DNA of 64,000 nucleotides, taken from NCBI GenBank assembly GCA_019009955.1, contig CM032230.1, positions 21,877,001 through 21,941,000 on the forward strand, read 5' to 3'. Origin of the DNA: Riptortus pedestris (lineage: Eukaryota > Arthropoda > Insecta > Hemiptera > Alydidae). A program made the position numbers and the translations under genes. The notes under the pieces were generated by a model. That model worked only from the letters and a program-made list of their open reading frames with translations, ran no database searches and was not told the DNA's origin. Below are positions 32,963-44,690 of the stretch, piece by piece; the first letter of the stretch is position 1; every line of letters begins with the position of its first letter.

Positions 32963-33065
32963 TCGTGGAAAATTTATCTGAAGTAACTTTAATTAATATA
33001 AAGCACCTAAACTAACATGCTTGAATATATTTACATTGTGTTGTTTTTGTAAAATTGCTTACCTC

Positions 33066-33155
33066 TCGATTAATAAAATCTTTAGTCCCACCCCGGCAAG
33101 AAAAGGGTTGATAACCCATCCCAATTAGCCACTGCAGTAAAAAGCGGGAGTATAC
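33066..33155 (+). repeat. SINE fragment
   Basis: AATCTTTAGTCCCACCCCGG, AAGAAAAGGG and AACCCATCCCAATTAGCCAC match the SINE 3' half. Confidence 0.7.
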
Positions 33156-33159
33156 GTCT

Positions 33160-33870
33160 GACAGCCCCTAGCAATGAATGACTTTGACTGTATTAGAACC
33201 CGCCTGCACGCAGGCTGAAAACTGGTTTGAGTCCCTCTGGAATCCAATGGGGTCAGTCAGTCTACAAGGGACAGTTCATTCCAGGCCCTACTTGGTTAAA
33301 GGGGTTGTACGTCAAGTTGATCACTTACTATAAAAAAACTGTTCACGAATCTCGAGTCCTCCTCGAGAGCGGCGTAAAGCCAGAAAAGGACTATAATGCC
33401 ACCCGAAAAATTCCATCTATCTCATTCCATATATCATTTTTTAACAGCCGTTTTTGTTACTAACTACTAGGTTAGAATGAAGAGTATTTGGAAAAAATCT
33501 TTTCCAAAATACCGAGATAATACATTAATTGATTTCCGTTACAGCAAAGTAAAATTTCTACCAGTAAAAGAAATTTTTATTATAATACGCTAATGAGATA
33601 TTTAATATAGTATCATTTTAAATGATGATTGATACATTTTCTCGGTCATTTATTTATATTTCAGTTTTATTCATTCTACCTTTAACTTTGGTTTGAATTT
33701 CATTTTATTTATTGTTTAGGCTAAGGCTTTTGGATTTGTTTAATATTTAAAATAATGTTGAAAGCATGTTTATTCATTTCGTTTTGTGTATTTCATTTCG
33801 ACCAGCACTAAGATGGAGCTGTTGCTCTGAAAGTGCACTTTGCCTAAATAAAACGCATTGTAGAGGAAAA
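33160..33870. other. No feature recognised
   Basis: Without local repeats. A 78-codon frame at 33227-33463 has no family motif and is not called. Confidence 0.4.
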
Positions 33871-35372
33871 ACTCCGTCACGCAGGGGCTGGGTAAACTAA
33901 GCTGATATCCCCCGTGAAGTTTAATAATAGATAAATCAATATAATGGTAACACAATAGCACATTCAATATCAAGTGAATAAATACAAACGATAATAAGAC
34001 ACCTCCAGACAAGAAGAGCCTGAAATGTTAACAAACAAGTCTTGGCAAATGCCCACCGGAAAGAAAAATATCGAAATATAACATATTAATTTTATTGAAA
34101 ACTGTTATATCGTATACTGTAATTTATAATGAATTAGAATAACTATTATCTTAATCAATCACATTTTAGTAGTCCAAGAATTTAAGACGGGAGGTCACAA
34201 GAACATATTTGCATGTATTTAGTATAATACAGGTCTCTGGAAAACAATATTTTGTATTTAAGCTTCAAATAACGTGGTTTATTATGTAACAGAGTATTGT
34301 TTATGTAACACGAGTAGAAGTGGGGGTTTACTAAAGACTGAAAACTGAAAAATGGCTAATATTCAAGATAGAGGATAAATGTATATAACAATATTTATAG
34401 TGATTTAATTAGCAATAAGATTCATTCTATACTTTTTTGATCCGGCTTATAGTAACGGAGATATTTGGAATTTTCGGAAAATCCTCTCCTCTAACCCGCC
34501 TCGCACTGGCCCGATTTCAGCCTTTAACGAACTCCATCTGTCTTTTTACATTGTTCAGTCGCCAGTTGAATTGTATCTCCCGCACTCGCTTAGCTAGTTC
34601 ATAAACCCGCCACACACACACCTGCAGAGCGCGGAGGCTGTGGCATACAGCTGATCTGAGCGGCCGTTACAAAGAGAAGTCAGTTCTTGGTGTGCACCTG
34701 TTGGAGTGAACAGACTTCTCATCCTCTGCTCCCCCCCTTTCTCCTTCTCTGCAACGCTACCATCCTGTGTTTATCACCGCAACAAGCGAGAAGACTCCAT
34801 CATTTCAAGGAAAGTGCATGATTCCCGCAAGTACCTATTTAATAATGCTAGCATTATTTGCGCAAATATCGAATGAGTACTCATATATTATAGGACCCAT
34901 CGCTCATTTAGTGTATATAGTTATATGGCCGCCATATTAGTTCATAACTTTACGTTCCTTTGTTTACTGCTCAAATTACAATTTTATTATAATATACTTA
35001 ATTCTTAATTTCTATTGCCGATAAGTTAGTGCATAAAGTAAAGTTCCTTTGTCTTGTTCAACCTCTAGATATAACGTGTAGTATATAGATATATAATGAA
35101 CTATTTCAATATACCTAATTCTTAAGAGAACTCACATAGTTGTTTTTTTTTTTCTTTTTCCCTCATCTCTCCAGGAGAAATAACAAATGGTTCAGTCTAA
35201 ATGCTCTCTTAGTATTGCCTTTAAAACAAGCCTTCCGCCTAAACATACATAAAATGTTTAAATATGGAATTTAGCAACGATCAAACAAAAATTCGACCAC
35301 TAGTTGAACGGACCTCATTTTCACCAACTACTAGGTAGGATCGATGGACATTTGAAGGGAAATTTTTATTAC
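33871..35372 (+). mobile_element. H-family copy (module 2) split by a solo LTR
   Basis: ACTCCGTCACGCAGGGGCTG opens the copy; module 2 and core reach GTCTTTTTACAT at 34551. After the LTR it resumes at TACATAAAATGTTTAAATAT (35246) and continues through TTGAACGGACCTCATTTTC to GATCGATGGACATTTGAAG, ending near 35372 without hairpin or microsatellite. Confidence 0.88.
34552..35245 (+). mobile_element. Solo LTR with 5-bp target duplication
   Basis: The 694-bp insertion begins TGTTCAGTCGCCAG and ends CCTAAACA, so its ends are TGTT...AACA. TACAT is repeated on both sides (34547-34551 and 35246-35250), while other H copies have TTTTTACATAAAACG once. It is unrelated to the LTR at 2359. No coding frame is present, so internal recombination has removed the element body. 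The 5-bp duplication and TGTT/AACA ends fit BEL/Pao or Gypsy; the choice is open. Confidence 0.88.
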
Positions 35373-36010
35373 CCAGCTTCCCTGGAATGTTATCAATATG
35401 GCTTCCACTCCTGGTTGTACTCTACGGATTGAAAAACAGGAACTAATTCCTAAAGGTAGAGACGGACATCGATTAGAAAGTAGCCGATGTCCTGCGGGGA
35501 GGGAATATGGAGTTTGGAAACAGCTCAAGAGAGAGGAAACATACTAAAGAAAAGTTATATGATTGAATTAGAGTGTAAATGGGGTCAAACGAGATTAGTA
35601 GCTGAGAGTAAGAGGATTGGATTTGTGATAGTGTGTCCTGTACCTGGGAGAGGGAGAGAAAGTTGTGGGGTTGCCCTCAACATCTGTTGGAAGTTAGCGA
35701 CTGGGACTGATACATTAATTAGCAAGGGAACTCTCCAACTAGCAGGCGGTAACCATTCTACGTCACCTCTACAACTTGGGATATTTCTGCGGAGAAATTT
35801 CCCAGGCCAACTCGGCGAAGAGGGCCTTGAGTGATCTGGCCCAGAGGTGGGAGGATGTGAAGGGTGACATGCTAGCATCTACCTAATTGCCTGTATTCAT
35901 ACATCACTTCGCTGCTGATACGGTGGTAAAGCTCCTACGCAATGGGACCATACGATGCTCAAACAACCAATAAACCAAGTCAAGTTAAAACCATGAAATC
36001 CAACAATAAG
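35373..36010. other. Balanced-composition stretch, unidentified
   Basis: A 115-codon plus frame (35487-35834) and an overlapping 97-codon minus frame compete, which is usual for GC-richer non-coding DNA. No motif supports either. The origin is unclear: it could be an unrelated retroelement piece or unique sequence. Confidence 0.35.
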
Positions 36011-36157
36011 TTAAGCAGATGTTCTTGACAGAAATCAGCTATTGAGGTTGCACTCGTGGCACGATTTTCAAAAATGTTTTCTATGAACATCGATCTTCCT
36101 AGAAGGTGAAAACTTCACTTAGAAATATATAGTGTTGCGAAAATTAAATACGTGAAA
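36011..36157 (-). repeat. H-family 3' fragment and LTR 5' scrap
   Basis: 36011-36122 is a worn H hairpin end on minus (TTAAGCAGATGTTC, AAATCAGCTATTGAGGTTGC). 36133-36157 (TGTTGCGAAAATTAAATACG) is the first 25 bases of the LTR seen at 2359, in plus orientation, cut by the next H copy. Confidence 0.75.
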
Positions 36158-36701
36158 AGTCCGTCACGCAGGGGCTGCGTAAACTAAGCAGATTTCCCAC
36201 GTGAAGTTATACAATAGAGAAATCTCCATACGAGAGCCGAACAGTTACGGCAAAAGGCCTAGCTTTTGGCGGGAAACTGTCGTCCGTTACCGGCTCAAAT
36301 TTAATACAAATGCAAATATTTCGGTTAATATTCAAGACAGAGAATGATATGAATAGAGAAAATGTATAAAACAATATTAATAGTAAATTTAATTTACAAT
36401 AAGATTGGTTCTATGCAATTTTTTGATCCGGTGTAAGGTAACGGAGATATTTCGAATTTTCGAAAATCCCCCCCCCCTCCCGCTGGTCCGATTTAGGCCG
36501 TTAACGAACTTGATCTGTCTTTTTGCATAAAACGATTATATATCGAGTTTGGTAACGATCAAACAAAAATTACGACCGCTTGAGCGTTAAAACACACATA
36601 TATATATAATTTTGAACGGATCTCATTTTCGTCATCTCCTGGGTAGGATCGATGGACATTTGAAGAAATTTTTGAAAATCGCGTCATGAGTACATCTGCT
36701 A
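36158..36701 (+). mobile_element. H-family copy (module 1), hairpin deleted
   Basis: AGTCCGTCACGCAGGGGCTG opens the copy; AACAGTTACGG and CTAGCTTTTGGCGGG mark module 1. It reaches GCGTCATGAGTACATCTGCT with the palindrome deleted precisely between GAGTAC and ATCTGCTA. An inverted piece with the same deletion lies at 53955-54117. Confidence 0.9.
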
Positions 36702-37255
36702 AATATTAAAGAGGTAGTCACGAATTTTGGAAATACGGAGATCAAAGGGTATTTGGGAAGTTATTAAATTGACTGGAAGATTCCACTACCATTTGTATTA
36801 ATTTACTTAATACTCACGGTATTGTTGTGTTACAAAAATGTAGATTTTTTTAGCTATTGCCCCTGTGTGAGAGACTTTATTAATCCAAGCTGCTAATGCC
36901 ATTGTCTAATGATCTTGGATTGAAGTTGGGACTATATGCCCGGAAATAGCAATTTTTCAATCATTAGACCACTTTTATGAACGCCACAGACAATTACACC
37001 AGCCTAAAACTCATTTTGTAACTTAATACCAAGTTATTATGTCCTCTACACACAATTACATTTAGTAATATTTTTATCAACATTTTTTAAAAGTTTAGGG
37101 GGAAAGAAGAGTAGCACATCTCAGATTTTACACTATAAATTCTCGAGAAAGTACATTACTATTAATTAGACAGTTAACGTACAAGAAAGCGCATAAGCCT
37201 ATATACAATTTTTCAAAATCGTGTGGTGTGTAAAAATGTAGTTCAGAGTAATTAA
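36702..37255 (+). repeat. Duplicated segment, copy 2, with LTR scraps
   Basis: 36758-37255 repeats 29868-30375 with some 85-90% visible agreement. 36702-36757 (GTAGTCACGAATTTTGGAAA) and 37256-37310 (AATTAAATACATGAAAAAAT-like) resemble the first 100 bases of the LTR at 51168. Confidence 0.8.
36904..36969. mobile_element. 66-bp palindromic mini-insertion
   Basis: GTCTAATGAT (36904-36913) is inverted as ATCATTAGAC (36960-36969). The other copy of the duplicated segment lacks most of this (TAATGCCTATCATGCATTAT), so it looks like a very small MITE or a derived foldback. Confidence 0.55.
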
Positions 37256-37324
37256 ATACATGAAAAAATAACCAGAGATAATTACGTATTTTGGAAATAC
37301 GGAGTCTCACCCCCAGAGAACAAA

Positions 37325-37857
37325 AGTCAGTCACGCAGGGGATGCGTAAACTAAGCAGATTTCCCACGTAAAGTTATACTAGAGAAATCTCCATTCGAGT
37401 GCCGAACAGTTAGGGACCAACCGAACTAGCTTTCGGCGGAAACGAATAGAAGTGACCATAGCAATGTCCGTTAAACATAATAAAAATGCAAATATCTGGG
37501 TTAATATTCAAGTTAGATAATAAATGTACTTAACAATATTTATAGTAAATTTAATTTGTAATATACTATAAAATTTTTCGATCCGACGCATAGTAATGGA
37601 GATATTTCGAAATACCCCCTCCCACTTGTCCGATTTCAGCCGTTAACGAACTTGATCTTTCTTTTACATAGTTTTACATACATAAAACTATTAAATAAAA
37701 TTTCGACTGCTTGAGTGTTAATTGACAAATATATAGTTCTGAACGGACCTCATTTTCGTAATCTCCTGGGTAGGATCGATGGACATTTGAAGAATTATTT
37801 TGAAAATTGCGTCATGAGTACGACCTCAAAAGCTGATTTCCCTAGGGAAATCTGCTA
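37325..37857 (+). mobile_element. H-family copy (module 1), complete
   Basis: AGTCAGTCACGCAGGGGATG opens it; AACTAGCTTTCGGCGG marks module 1; only a trace of microsatellite remains (AAATATATAG). The end has a shortened hairpin (GATTTCCCTAGGGAAATC) and TGCTA. Confidence 0.92.
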
Positions 37858-37861
37858 ATAT

Positions 37862-38035
37862 TCCGTTCTAGCGATCGGAATAATTGTTTGATCCTGACCC
37901 AATTCGATGTATGACTAAATATCAAGTTCGTTAACGACTATAATCGGGCAGGTGAGGGGGGGGGGGCAGTTGGAAACAGAAAAATCATAAATACATTCAT
38001 TATTATGAGCCGGATTAAAAAAAAGTCAGAGGAAG
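37862..38035 (-). repeat. H-family core fragment
   Basis: TCTAGCGATCGGAATAATTG, AAGTTCGTTAACGACTATAA and ATTATGAGCCGGATTAAAA are worn core words on minus. Confidence 0.65.
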
Positions 38036-38282
38036 GAAAAAAAGGTATATTAAATGATTGTAGCCGATTCAGGTCCTATTAAATTCCTCCTACACAGGAT
38101 CAAGACTTGAAAGTATAATGCTAATTAATGCATAAACGCCGAATACTAATTAATACATAAATCACAGCATTACAAAGATTTTAAAATAACTAAAAATTGT
38201 AAAATGTTTTATCAAAATCAAAAAATTATTAATTAAAATAGTATCTAAATAATATATATCTCCGAATAAAGATTGTAGAGCA

Positions 38283-38465
38283 GTTGGAAACAATCTCACA
38301 TTGTGAGCCTAGAGTGTCGAGCTCGATTCCCGCTTGGGAAATAGGGATTTATTTAGTGACGAACTGATTAAATAAATTCTTTAGTCCCAACCTGGTTTGA
38401 AAAAGGTGGTAACCCTATCCTATTCAAATTAAAAATAAATGAAAGTGGGCCATAATAAATAAAAT
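38283..38465 (+). repeat. SINE, 5' end missing
   Basis: CAATCTCACATTGTGAGCCT, the B box GAGCTCGATTCCCGC, ATTTATTTAGTGACGAACTG and AAGTGGGCCATAATAAATAA match the SINE. Confidence 0.8.
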
Positions 38466-38939
38466 AATTCAACTCTATTTTAAACAGGTTAATTTTCAAA
38501 AAAATAATTATAACTACTGGGAGGGATCGAAGACAATTATTTTTTAGTAAAAAAATGTTTAGTTTAATTCATTTTTTTTTTCATTTGCTATATAAAAGAC
38601 CGAAGGATTGAAAAAAAAAAAAAAGACATTTAATAGAACACTGATAAGGACTCTTAGAGTAGTTTGCGAGAAAAATGTATTTCTGTTGGAAAATACTAAA
38701 TTTGAGGACTTTTTCTCAATGCTCCTCAGCAAAGTGGCAAGCACCTCGTCTCTTCCTAGCTCTCTATCGATTCCTATTTAATCTAGTTATTGAATGCCTT
38801 ACCGTTTAGACCGTTCATGCAATTTCTTTTTCTATTCCTACGTTTTACAACTTGTTCTCATTTAAAAATACATTTTCCAGCGTCGGAAAATGCATTTTAA
38901 ATTATATTTCCTCATGGCGAAATGTTGTCCACTGACAAG

Positions 38940-39850
38940 GAGAGAGCATGGCCTTATCCACACCGATTTGAACGAAAATATTTTAATATTTAGTACCTAA
39001 TGATAAACCAATTCTGTTTAAGAGAGAGAACACACTTCTCAAGTGTTCATCTAAAAAAAAAAAAAAAGTCCGTCTAGCAGGGGCTGCGTAAACTAAGCAG
39101 ATTTTCCACGTGAAGTTTTACAATAGAGATCTGCCTAATAATAACACTAGTAGTAAGGAATCTCTAAACCTATTCACGAGGGACGAACAGTTACGGAAAT
39201 GGCCGCACTAGCTCTCGGCGGAAAGTCCCGAACATAGCCGACACCACACACAATACAAATGCAAATATCTCGGTTAGTACTCAAGATAGAGAATAAGAGT
39301 ATAGAACAATATTTATAGTAAATTTAATTTGCAATATACTATAAAATGTTTCGATCCGACGCATAGTAACGGAGATATTTCGAAATGCCCCCCCCCCCTC
39401 CCAATGGTCCGATTTCAGCTATTAACGAACTTTTTACATAAAACCTTTAAATATAGAGGTTGGTAACGATTAAACAATAATTGCGACCTTCTCGGTAGGA
39501 TCCATGGACATTAGAAGAAATTTTTCGAAAATCGCGTCATGGGTACGACCTTAAGGGAAATCTGCTAATTGTCAGAGTTTGCCTGAACGTCTTGAGTTGT
39601 TCCCAAGACACCTATCTCTAGGAGTCCCCTGTGGCCCATGGGGCAGCACTATCCTTTTGTAATCGGAAATCTCGAGATCGAAACTCGTCGGGGGTGAATA
39701 TCTAATATTAATAAAGAAATAAAAAGTTTTTTTTTTTTTTTTTTTTTTTTAATTTTTAGCGTATCCGGTATATTTAAAGAAAATTCGAATGCTTTCTGTC
39801 AAAGATGTAATTGGTATAAGGAAATATTTAATATTATTAATTGAAAACTT
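38940..39850 (+). repeat. D repeat, interrupted by an H copy
   Basis: 38950-39066 (CCGATTTGAACGAAAA, TAGTACCTAATGATAAACCA) and 39568-39850 (GTTCCCAAGACACCTATCTC, CGGAAATCTCGAGATCGAAA) are continuous in the second copy at 57330-57745. The H copy at 39067-39567 separates them. Confidence 0.85.
39067..39567 (+). mobile_element. H-family copy (module 4), complete, with an empty-site relative
   Basis: AGTCCGTCTAGCAGGGGCTG follows an A run; CACTAGTAGTAAGGAATCTC marks module 4. It ends AAGGGAAATCTGCTA with half a hairpin and is followed by ATTGTCAGAGTTTGCC. The empty site at 57421 reads A-run, CC, ATTGTTAAGGTTTGCC. No duplication of flanking bases is seen. Confidence 0.92.
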
Positions 39851-40116
39851 AAGTATATAACTATTGTCAACAATACCTCAGATATTTTAATATTTTTAAA
39901 CGCTTTTATTTATCTTTACCAATTTATTTGATATTATTTTATTTTACATTTAATGAAGATATTTAATATTTTCTAGCTCAAGATATAAAAATATGAGAAC
40001 AACTTTAAGACAAACTTTAACAATTCATTTTAGACGAACGCTTGAAAAGTGCGTTCTCCCGCTTCAACAGATTTTTTTTTATTAGGTACTAAACCCCTAA
40101 AAGATTTTTGTTCAAA

Positions 40117-40396
40117 TCTGTAGGGGGAGGGCCGTGTGAGTCACGTGGAACATATCTCCGTTGTTACGTGTCGGATCGAAAAATTGTATAGTCTCAATCT
40201 TATTGCAAATGTAATGTTCTATAAATCAACCGAGATATTTGCATTTTCTAGTTTTTTCGCCCTCCAGTAAACCCCCACTCCTACGCATGTCAAATTAATA
40301 ACAAATAAGCCGCTATGTTATGAAGTACATTATTTGAAACCTAAATACCAAATATTGTTCTCATTGAACTATACGTTTTCAGATACGTGACGAACT
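40117..40396 (-). repeat. H-family fragment
   Basis: CTCCGTTGTTACGTGTCGGA, TAAATCAACCGAGATATTTG and AACCCCCACTCCTACGCATG are core and module-2 words on minus; ACGTGACGAACTTTTT is a remnant of the left terminus. Confidence 0.75.
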
Positions 40397-41475
40397 TTTT
40401 GAGATTGTGTATCTTTTGTTCGTTATATCAGTTTCAAGAAACACATAAAAAAAACCCACTTAATATGCGCTTTTCATGACACAGTGTAATGTAAATCATT
40501 TCTATTAATTAATACTGCCTAAGGATTTATAATTTTTTCTTTGATCTATTATATCTACAATTCTATATATAATCACACTAAAAATACTAAAATAGAGTTT
40601 ACTTACGTAAATTGCCATCAAATTTCAACTATGTCATACCTGAAAAATAGAAAAAAATCACATTAGAATGCTTTAAAATAATGAAATATCAATAGATAAA
40701 AATAACTTTAATCAATGATAAGAAAGTAAGAGTACTTCACATGCTGCAATATGCACATTAGTTTTTACAAATATCAGTATGAATAAATTGACCACGGCTT
40801 CTAAACAATTCGAATGGTGACGTCTGTAAGAGACTAACGTGAATTGTTAAATTTCATGAGCTTTTAAATTTTAAAGTAAATTAAGGACATAAATAAAAAA
40901 AATATTTATATAGATGCTTTGGCTAAAGAAAACAAATACTAAAAATCCCTGATGTATAAGAATAACTAATTTATATTAAACAGGCACCTGATTCTAATAG
41001 GCTGTTTTGGAGTGACAACAATATGCACAACCATTTCGAAAAACAGAAGTTCCTCAGGATAATCAATACAAATAAACATTTTAAACCCACTTCAGACAGA
41101 AGAGTAGAAGAAAAAATTTCCTTCCTCAAAAAATAAAACAATGCTGTTCAAAAGTACATTTAGAATTCGAACTTCAATTGTAGAAAATCTGCAGTAATTT
41201 ATTAACGAGCTCACAACATCTCGCAAGTGGTAAATAGTCTGTATAAATTGCATTACCAGAATTATTGAAACAGTTACCACAGACTTTATTTGAAAAAAAG
41301 TAGAAGTAACTTCCTTAATATTCAAATTAGGTACGACGAATGAAATAAATTCTAGAAAATCAAATTTGGAACACATATGTTTAAGAAACAAGGTTTTCTG
41401 ATCAGAATTATGTAACTAAAACATTTGAATTTTGTATTCCCTCCTCCTGGTCAGACAGCCGCTACATAGTATAAA
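40397..41475. other. AT-rich unique stretch with one unexplained frame
   Basis: No local repeat is found. A 99-codon minus frame (41092-41391) includes FVVPNLNIKEVTSTFFQIKS, which reads more protein-like than most frames here, but no family is recognised and no start or splice evidence is seen. Confidence 0.35.
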
Positions 41476-42270
41476 AGTCAGTCACGCGGGGGCTGGGAAA
41501 CTAAGCAGATTTCCCATGTGAAGTTTAGCAATAGAGAAATCTGCATACTGGTAACACAATACCACCGCGATACAAACGGTAATGAGAAATCTTTCAGTTA
41601 ATTAAAATAAATTCCCAACTGAAACGGCTTCTGAATTGTAATAATAATTTATATTTTAATAACTAAAATTTTAGTAGTCCGAGAACTAAAGACGGGGAGG
41701 GGGCGGATGAACAGAACGTATTTGCATAAATCTCACAAATTAACAAAGGTAAGGTAAGGTTAGGAACGACAGATAAGGTTAGAAGAAGGATCCCACCTGA
41801 GCCGACGGAAATGGCCGACCTAATCCGAACTATACCCGACCACAGACTTCATAAAAATGCAAATATCTCGGTTAATATTCAAGATAGAGAATAAATGTAA
41901 ATAACAATATTTATAGTAAATGTAATTTGCAATAAGATTCGTTTTATACAATTATTCGATCCGATGCATAATAACGGAGATATTTTGAATTTTCGAAAAT
42001 CCCCCCCCCACTCCCTCTAGTCCAATTTTAGCCATTCACGAACTTGGTCTGTCTTTTCACATAAAACGGTTAAATATCGAGTTTCGTAACGATCAAACAA
42101 AAATTGCGACCGCTAGAGCGTTAACAGACAAATATATATATATAAAATTTTGAACGGACCTCATTTTCGTCATCTCCTGGGTAGGATCGATGGACATTAG
42201 AAGAAATTTTTCGAAAATCGCGTCATGAGTAAAGCCTCAATAGCTGATTTCCCTTGAGGGAAATCTGCTA
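41476..42270 (+). mobile_element. H-family copy, mosaic of modules 2 and 4
   Basis: AGTCAGTCACGCGGGGGCTG opens the copy. Module 2 words (ATACTGGTAACACAATACCA, AGTCCGAGAACTAAAGACGG) are followed by a module 4-like part (ACGGAAATGGCCGACCTAAT). The core, (TA)n and a perfect-looking end (GATTTCCCTTGAGGGAAATC, TGCTA) complete it. Confidence 0.92.
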
Positions 42271-42799
42271 AAAGGTAAACGAGCACTTCAGAAATGTAAG
42301 TAGCAATTTATAATTAGATTTAACAAATATATAAAAGATGTAGGCACCTACAAATACAATATAAAGCAGAAGAATAATTAAGCAATGTGTTAAATTAATG
42401 TTATTATTAATTTTTTTATACATATTTTTTAAAAAGGGATAGCTACTCAAGAGGTGGCAAATAAGACACGAAACATGTAAGGCAGTTCCAATTAAGTTTG
42501 TAACGCAAGAAAATGTTTACTAGGAATAGGAAGGATAAATTAATTTCTCAAACTATCTTAATGCAATTCTAAACATATAACGTACACTTTTAAATAATGG
42601 ATTAATTAATTTATAGAAGTTTATAAATGATGACAAACGTGAAGGGATATTTAATATGTTCATAAATTGATGACAACTATTTTGTACTTTAATTTTATAA
42701 TTAAATATTTGTAAAGTATTCATCTTGACTATAAAAATATCATTAGACATTAACTTGATCTACAATATACATAAAACTAGTGCGGTAACGATAAAAAAA
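42271..42799. other. No feature recognised
   Basis: AT-rich sequence between two H copies; two short minus frames are not supported. Confidence 0.4.
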
Positions 42800-43575
42800 A
42801 GTCCCTTCACGCAGGAGCTGCGTAAACTAAGCAGATTTCCAGAATGAATTTTATCAAATGATAAATCTACATAACGGTATACATAACACCACCGTGAATA
42901 TCAAGTGAAAAAATACAAACGATAAGAAGCCTCCCCATGGACAGCATCTGAAATGTAAACAAACAGTTCTACCAACTACTTACCAGAGAGAAAAACAATT
43001 ACTGTAATATACCAGAACATAATGTATTAATTTCATTGAAAACTATTTACTATGCCTAGTACTGTAATTTATAATAAATCAGAATAATTTTAATCTCAAT
43101 CAATCAAATTTAAATAGTCCAAAAACTTATGAAGGGGGAGGGGGGGTCACCAGAACATATTTGCATGTATCTCGTATAATAAAAGCCTCTTGAAACGAAT
43201 ATTTGGTATTTAAAATTTGGTGAGGGTTTGCTGAAGGGTGCAAACTGAAAAATGCAAAACCACCGTTAATATTCAACACAGGAAATAAATGTATATAACA
43301 ATATTTATAGAGCATTTATTTACTTAAGAATGATTTTATACATTTATTCGATCCGACATATAATAACGGAGATATTTCGAATTTTAAAAATTCACTCCCT
43401 CTAAACCCCCCCCCTCCCATTGGTCCGATTTCAGCCGTTAACGAACTTGATCATTCTTTTTACATAAAACGACTAAATATCGAGTTTGGTAACGACTATC
43501 TCCTGGGAAGGATCGATGGATTTTTGAAGAAAAAATTTTGAGAATCGCGTCATGACCTCAATAGAATCTCCTAAT
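42800..43575 (+). mobile_element. H-family copy (module 2), near complete
   Basis: AGTCCCTTCACGCAGGAGCT opens it and module 2 and core follow. The microsatellite is deleted (GGTAACGACTATCTCCTGGG) and the end is reduced to CCTCAATAGAATCTCCTAAT. Confidence 0.88.
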
Positions 43576-43701
43576 AGCGATCGCTATAGACTAGAGCACA
43601 TAAACAAACACACACAATATTCTAAACAAAACAATAACTATGTGAATTATTTAAAACTCCACTTCTGTAAATTTAATTATTTAAAACACCATTAAAAACC
43701 T

Positions 43702-44536
43702 ACATCTGTTTTTATTTAATCTTAATTATTAACTGAGTTATTTGCATATTTTAGTTTTCTGCCTTCAGTAACCCCCCCCCTTATACTGATGCAATATTAG
43801 GAAGCACATAACTAATGACTAAATAACAAATATTGCTCTCATAGACCTTTTAATTTTTTTAATCCTCGAACAATGTGGTTTATTACATAACAGAGTATTG
43901 TTAACATAACATGACTAGAAGTGGGGGTTTGCTAAAGGCTGAAAACTGAAAAATGCAAATACGAGTATTTCGGTTAATATTCAAGACTACACGACGACAG
44001 CCCATACATTACAAAAGTCATGAAACACCTCAAAGACACACACATTTACAACCAGATCATAACATTAAATAATATAATAATAATAAATATACTGAAAATA
44101 ATATCCACTGGAGAAAAAATAAATTACCGTATTTTTACCTACCTCTGTAGATTTTTTAACCTTTTTTATTGGTTTTTATAAGGTGGCTTTACCTCTACTA
44201 TTTTAGAATCATAACAAGAAAATGTGTGAATCGCTTAAATTGCGACACACCTAAATAAACTAAATAAATAATATTCAAGATAGAGAATAAATGTATATAA
44301 TAATACTGAGAGTACATTAAAATTCCAATAAGATTGGATTTAATATAATATTTTGATCCGACGTATGGTAACGGAGATATTTCGACATTTCATACTTCTC
44401 CCCCTCTAACCCCCCCCCCCCTCCGACTGGTCCGATTTTAGCCATTAACGAACTTGATCTGTTTTTTTACACGAAACGTTTAAATATCGAGTATAGTAAC
44501 GAACAAACAAAAATGGCGACCGCTTGAGCGTTAACA

Positions 44537-44605
<69 letters not shown>

Positions 44606-44690
44606 TGAAGGGACCTCAATTTCGTCATCTAGGATCGATGGACATTTGAAGAAAGTTTTCAAAAATCGCGTCATGAATAAGACCTTATAG
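43702..44690. mobile_element. Two H fragments in opposite orientation, one holding a LINE tail
   Basis: 43702-43858 is an H core piece on minus (TAATTATTAACTGAGTTATT). 43861-44690 is on plus, from AATGTGGTTTATTACATAAC through core, the (TA)n tract (44540-44602), GATCGATGGACATTTGAAG and ATCGCGTCATGAATAAGACC. The plus copy lacks both termini. Confidence 0.8.
43987..44269 (+). mobile_element. 5'-truncated LINE 3' end with target duplication
   Basis: The 283-bp insertion is flanked by AATATTCAAGA (43976-43986 and 44270-44280), a site found once in other H copies. One frame reads HDDSPYITKVMKHLKDTHIY before the 3' untranslated part, like the C-terminus of a LINE ORF2. The tail is CTAAATAAACTAAATAAATA. 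Truncation, tail and 11-bp duplication fit a non-LTR retrotransposon; the clade is not certain. Confidence 0.8.

Noticed and set aside
35487..35834. 115-codon plus frame
   Set aside because: An overlapping minus frame is equally long, and no domain or splice pattern is visible.
37128..37367. Recurrent frame reading NLLSLRSPCVTDF on the opposite strand of H left ends
   Set aside because: Same cause: a shared DNA terminus about 40 bases long, with unrelated sequence before and after.
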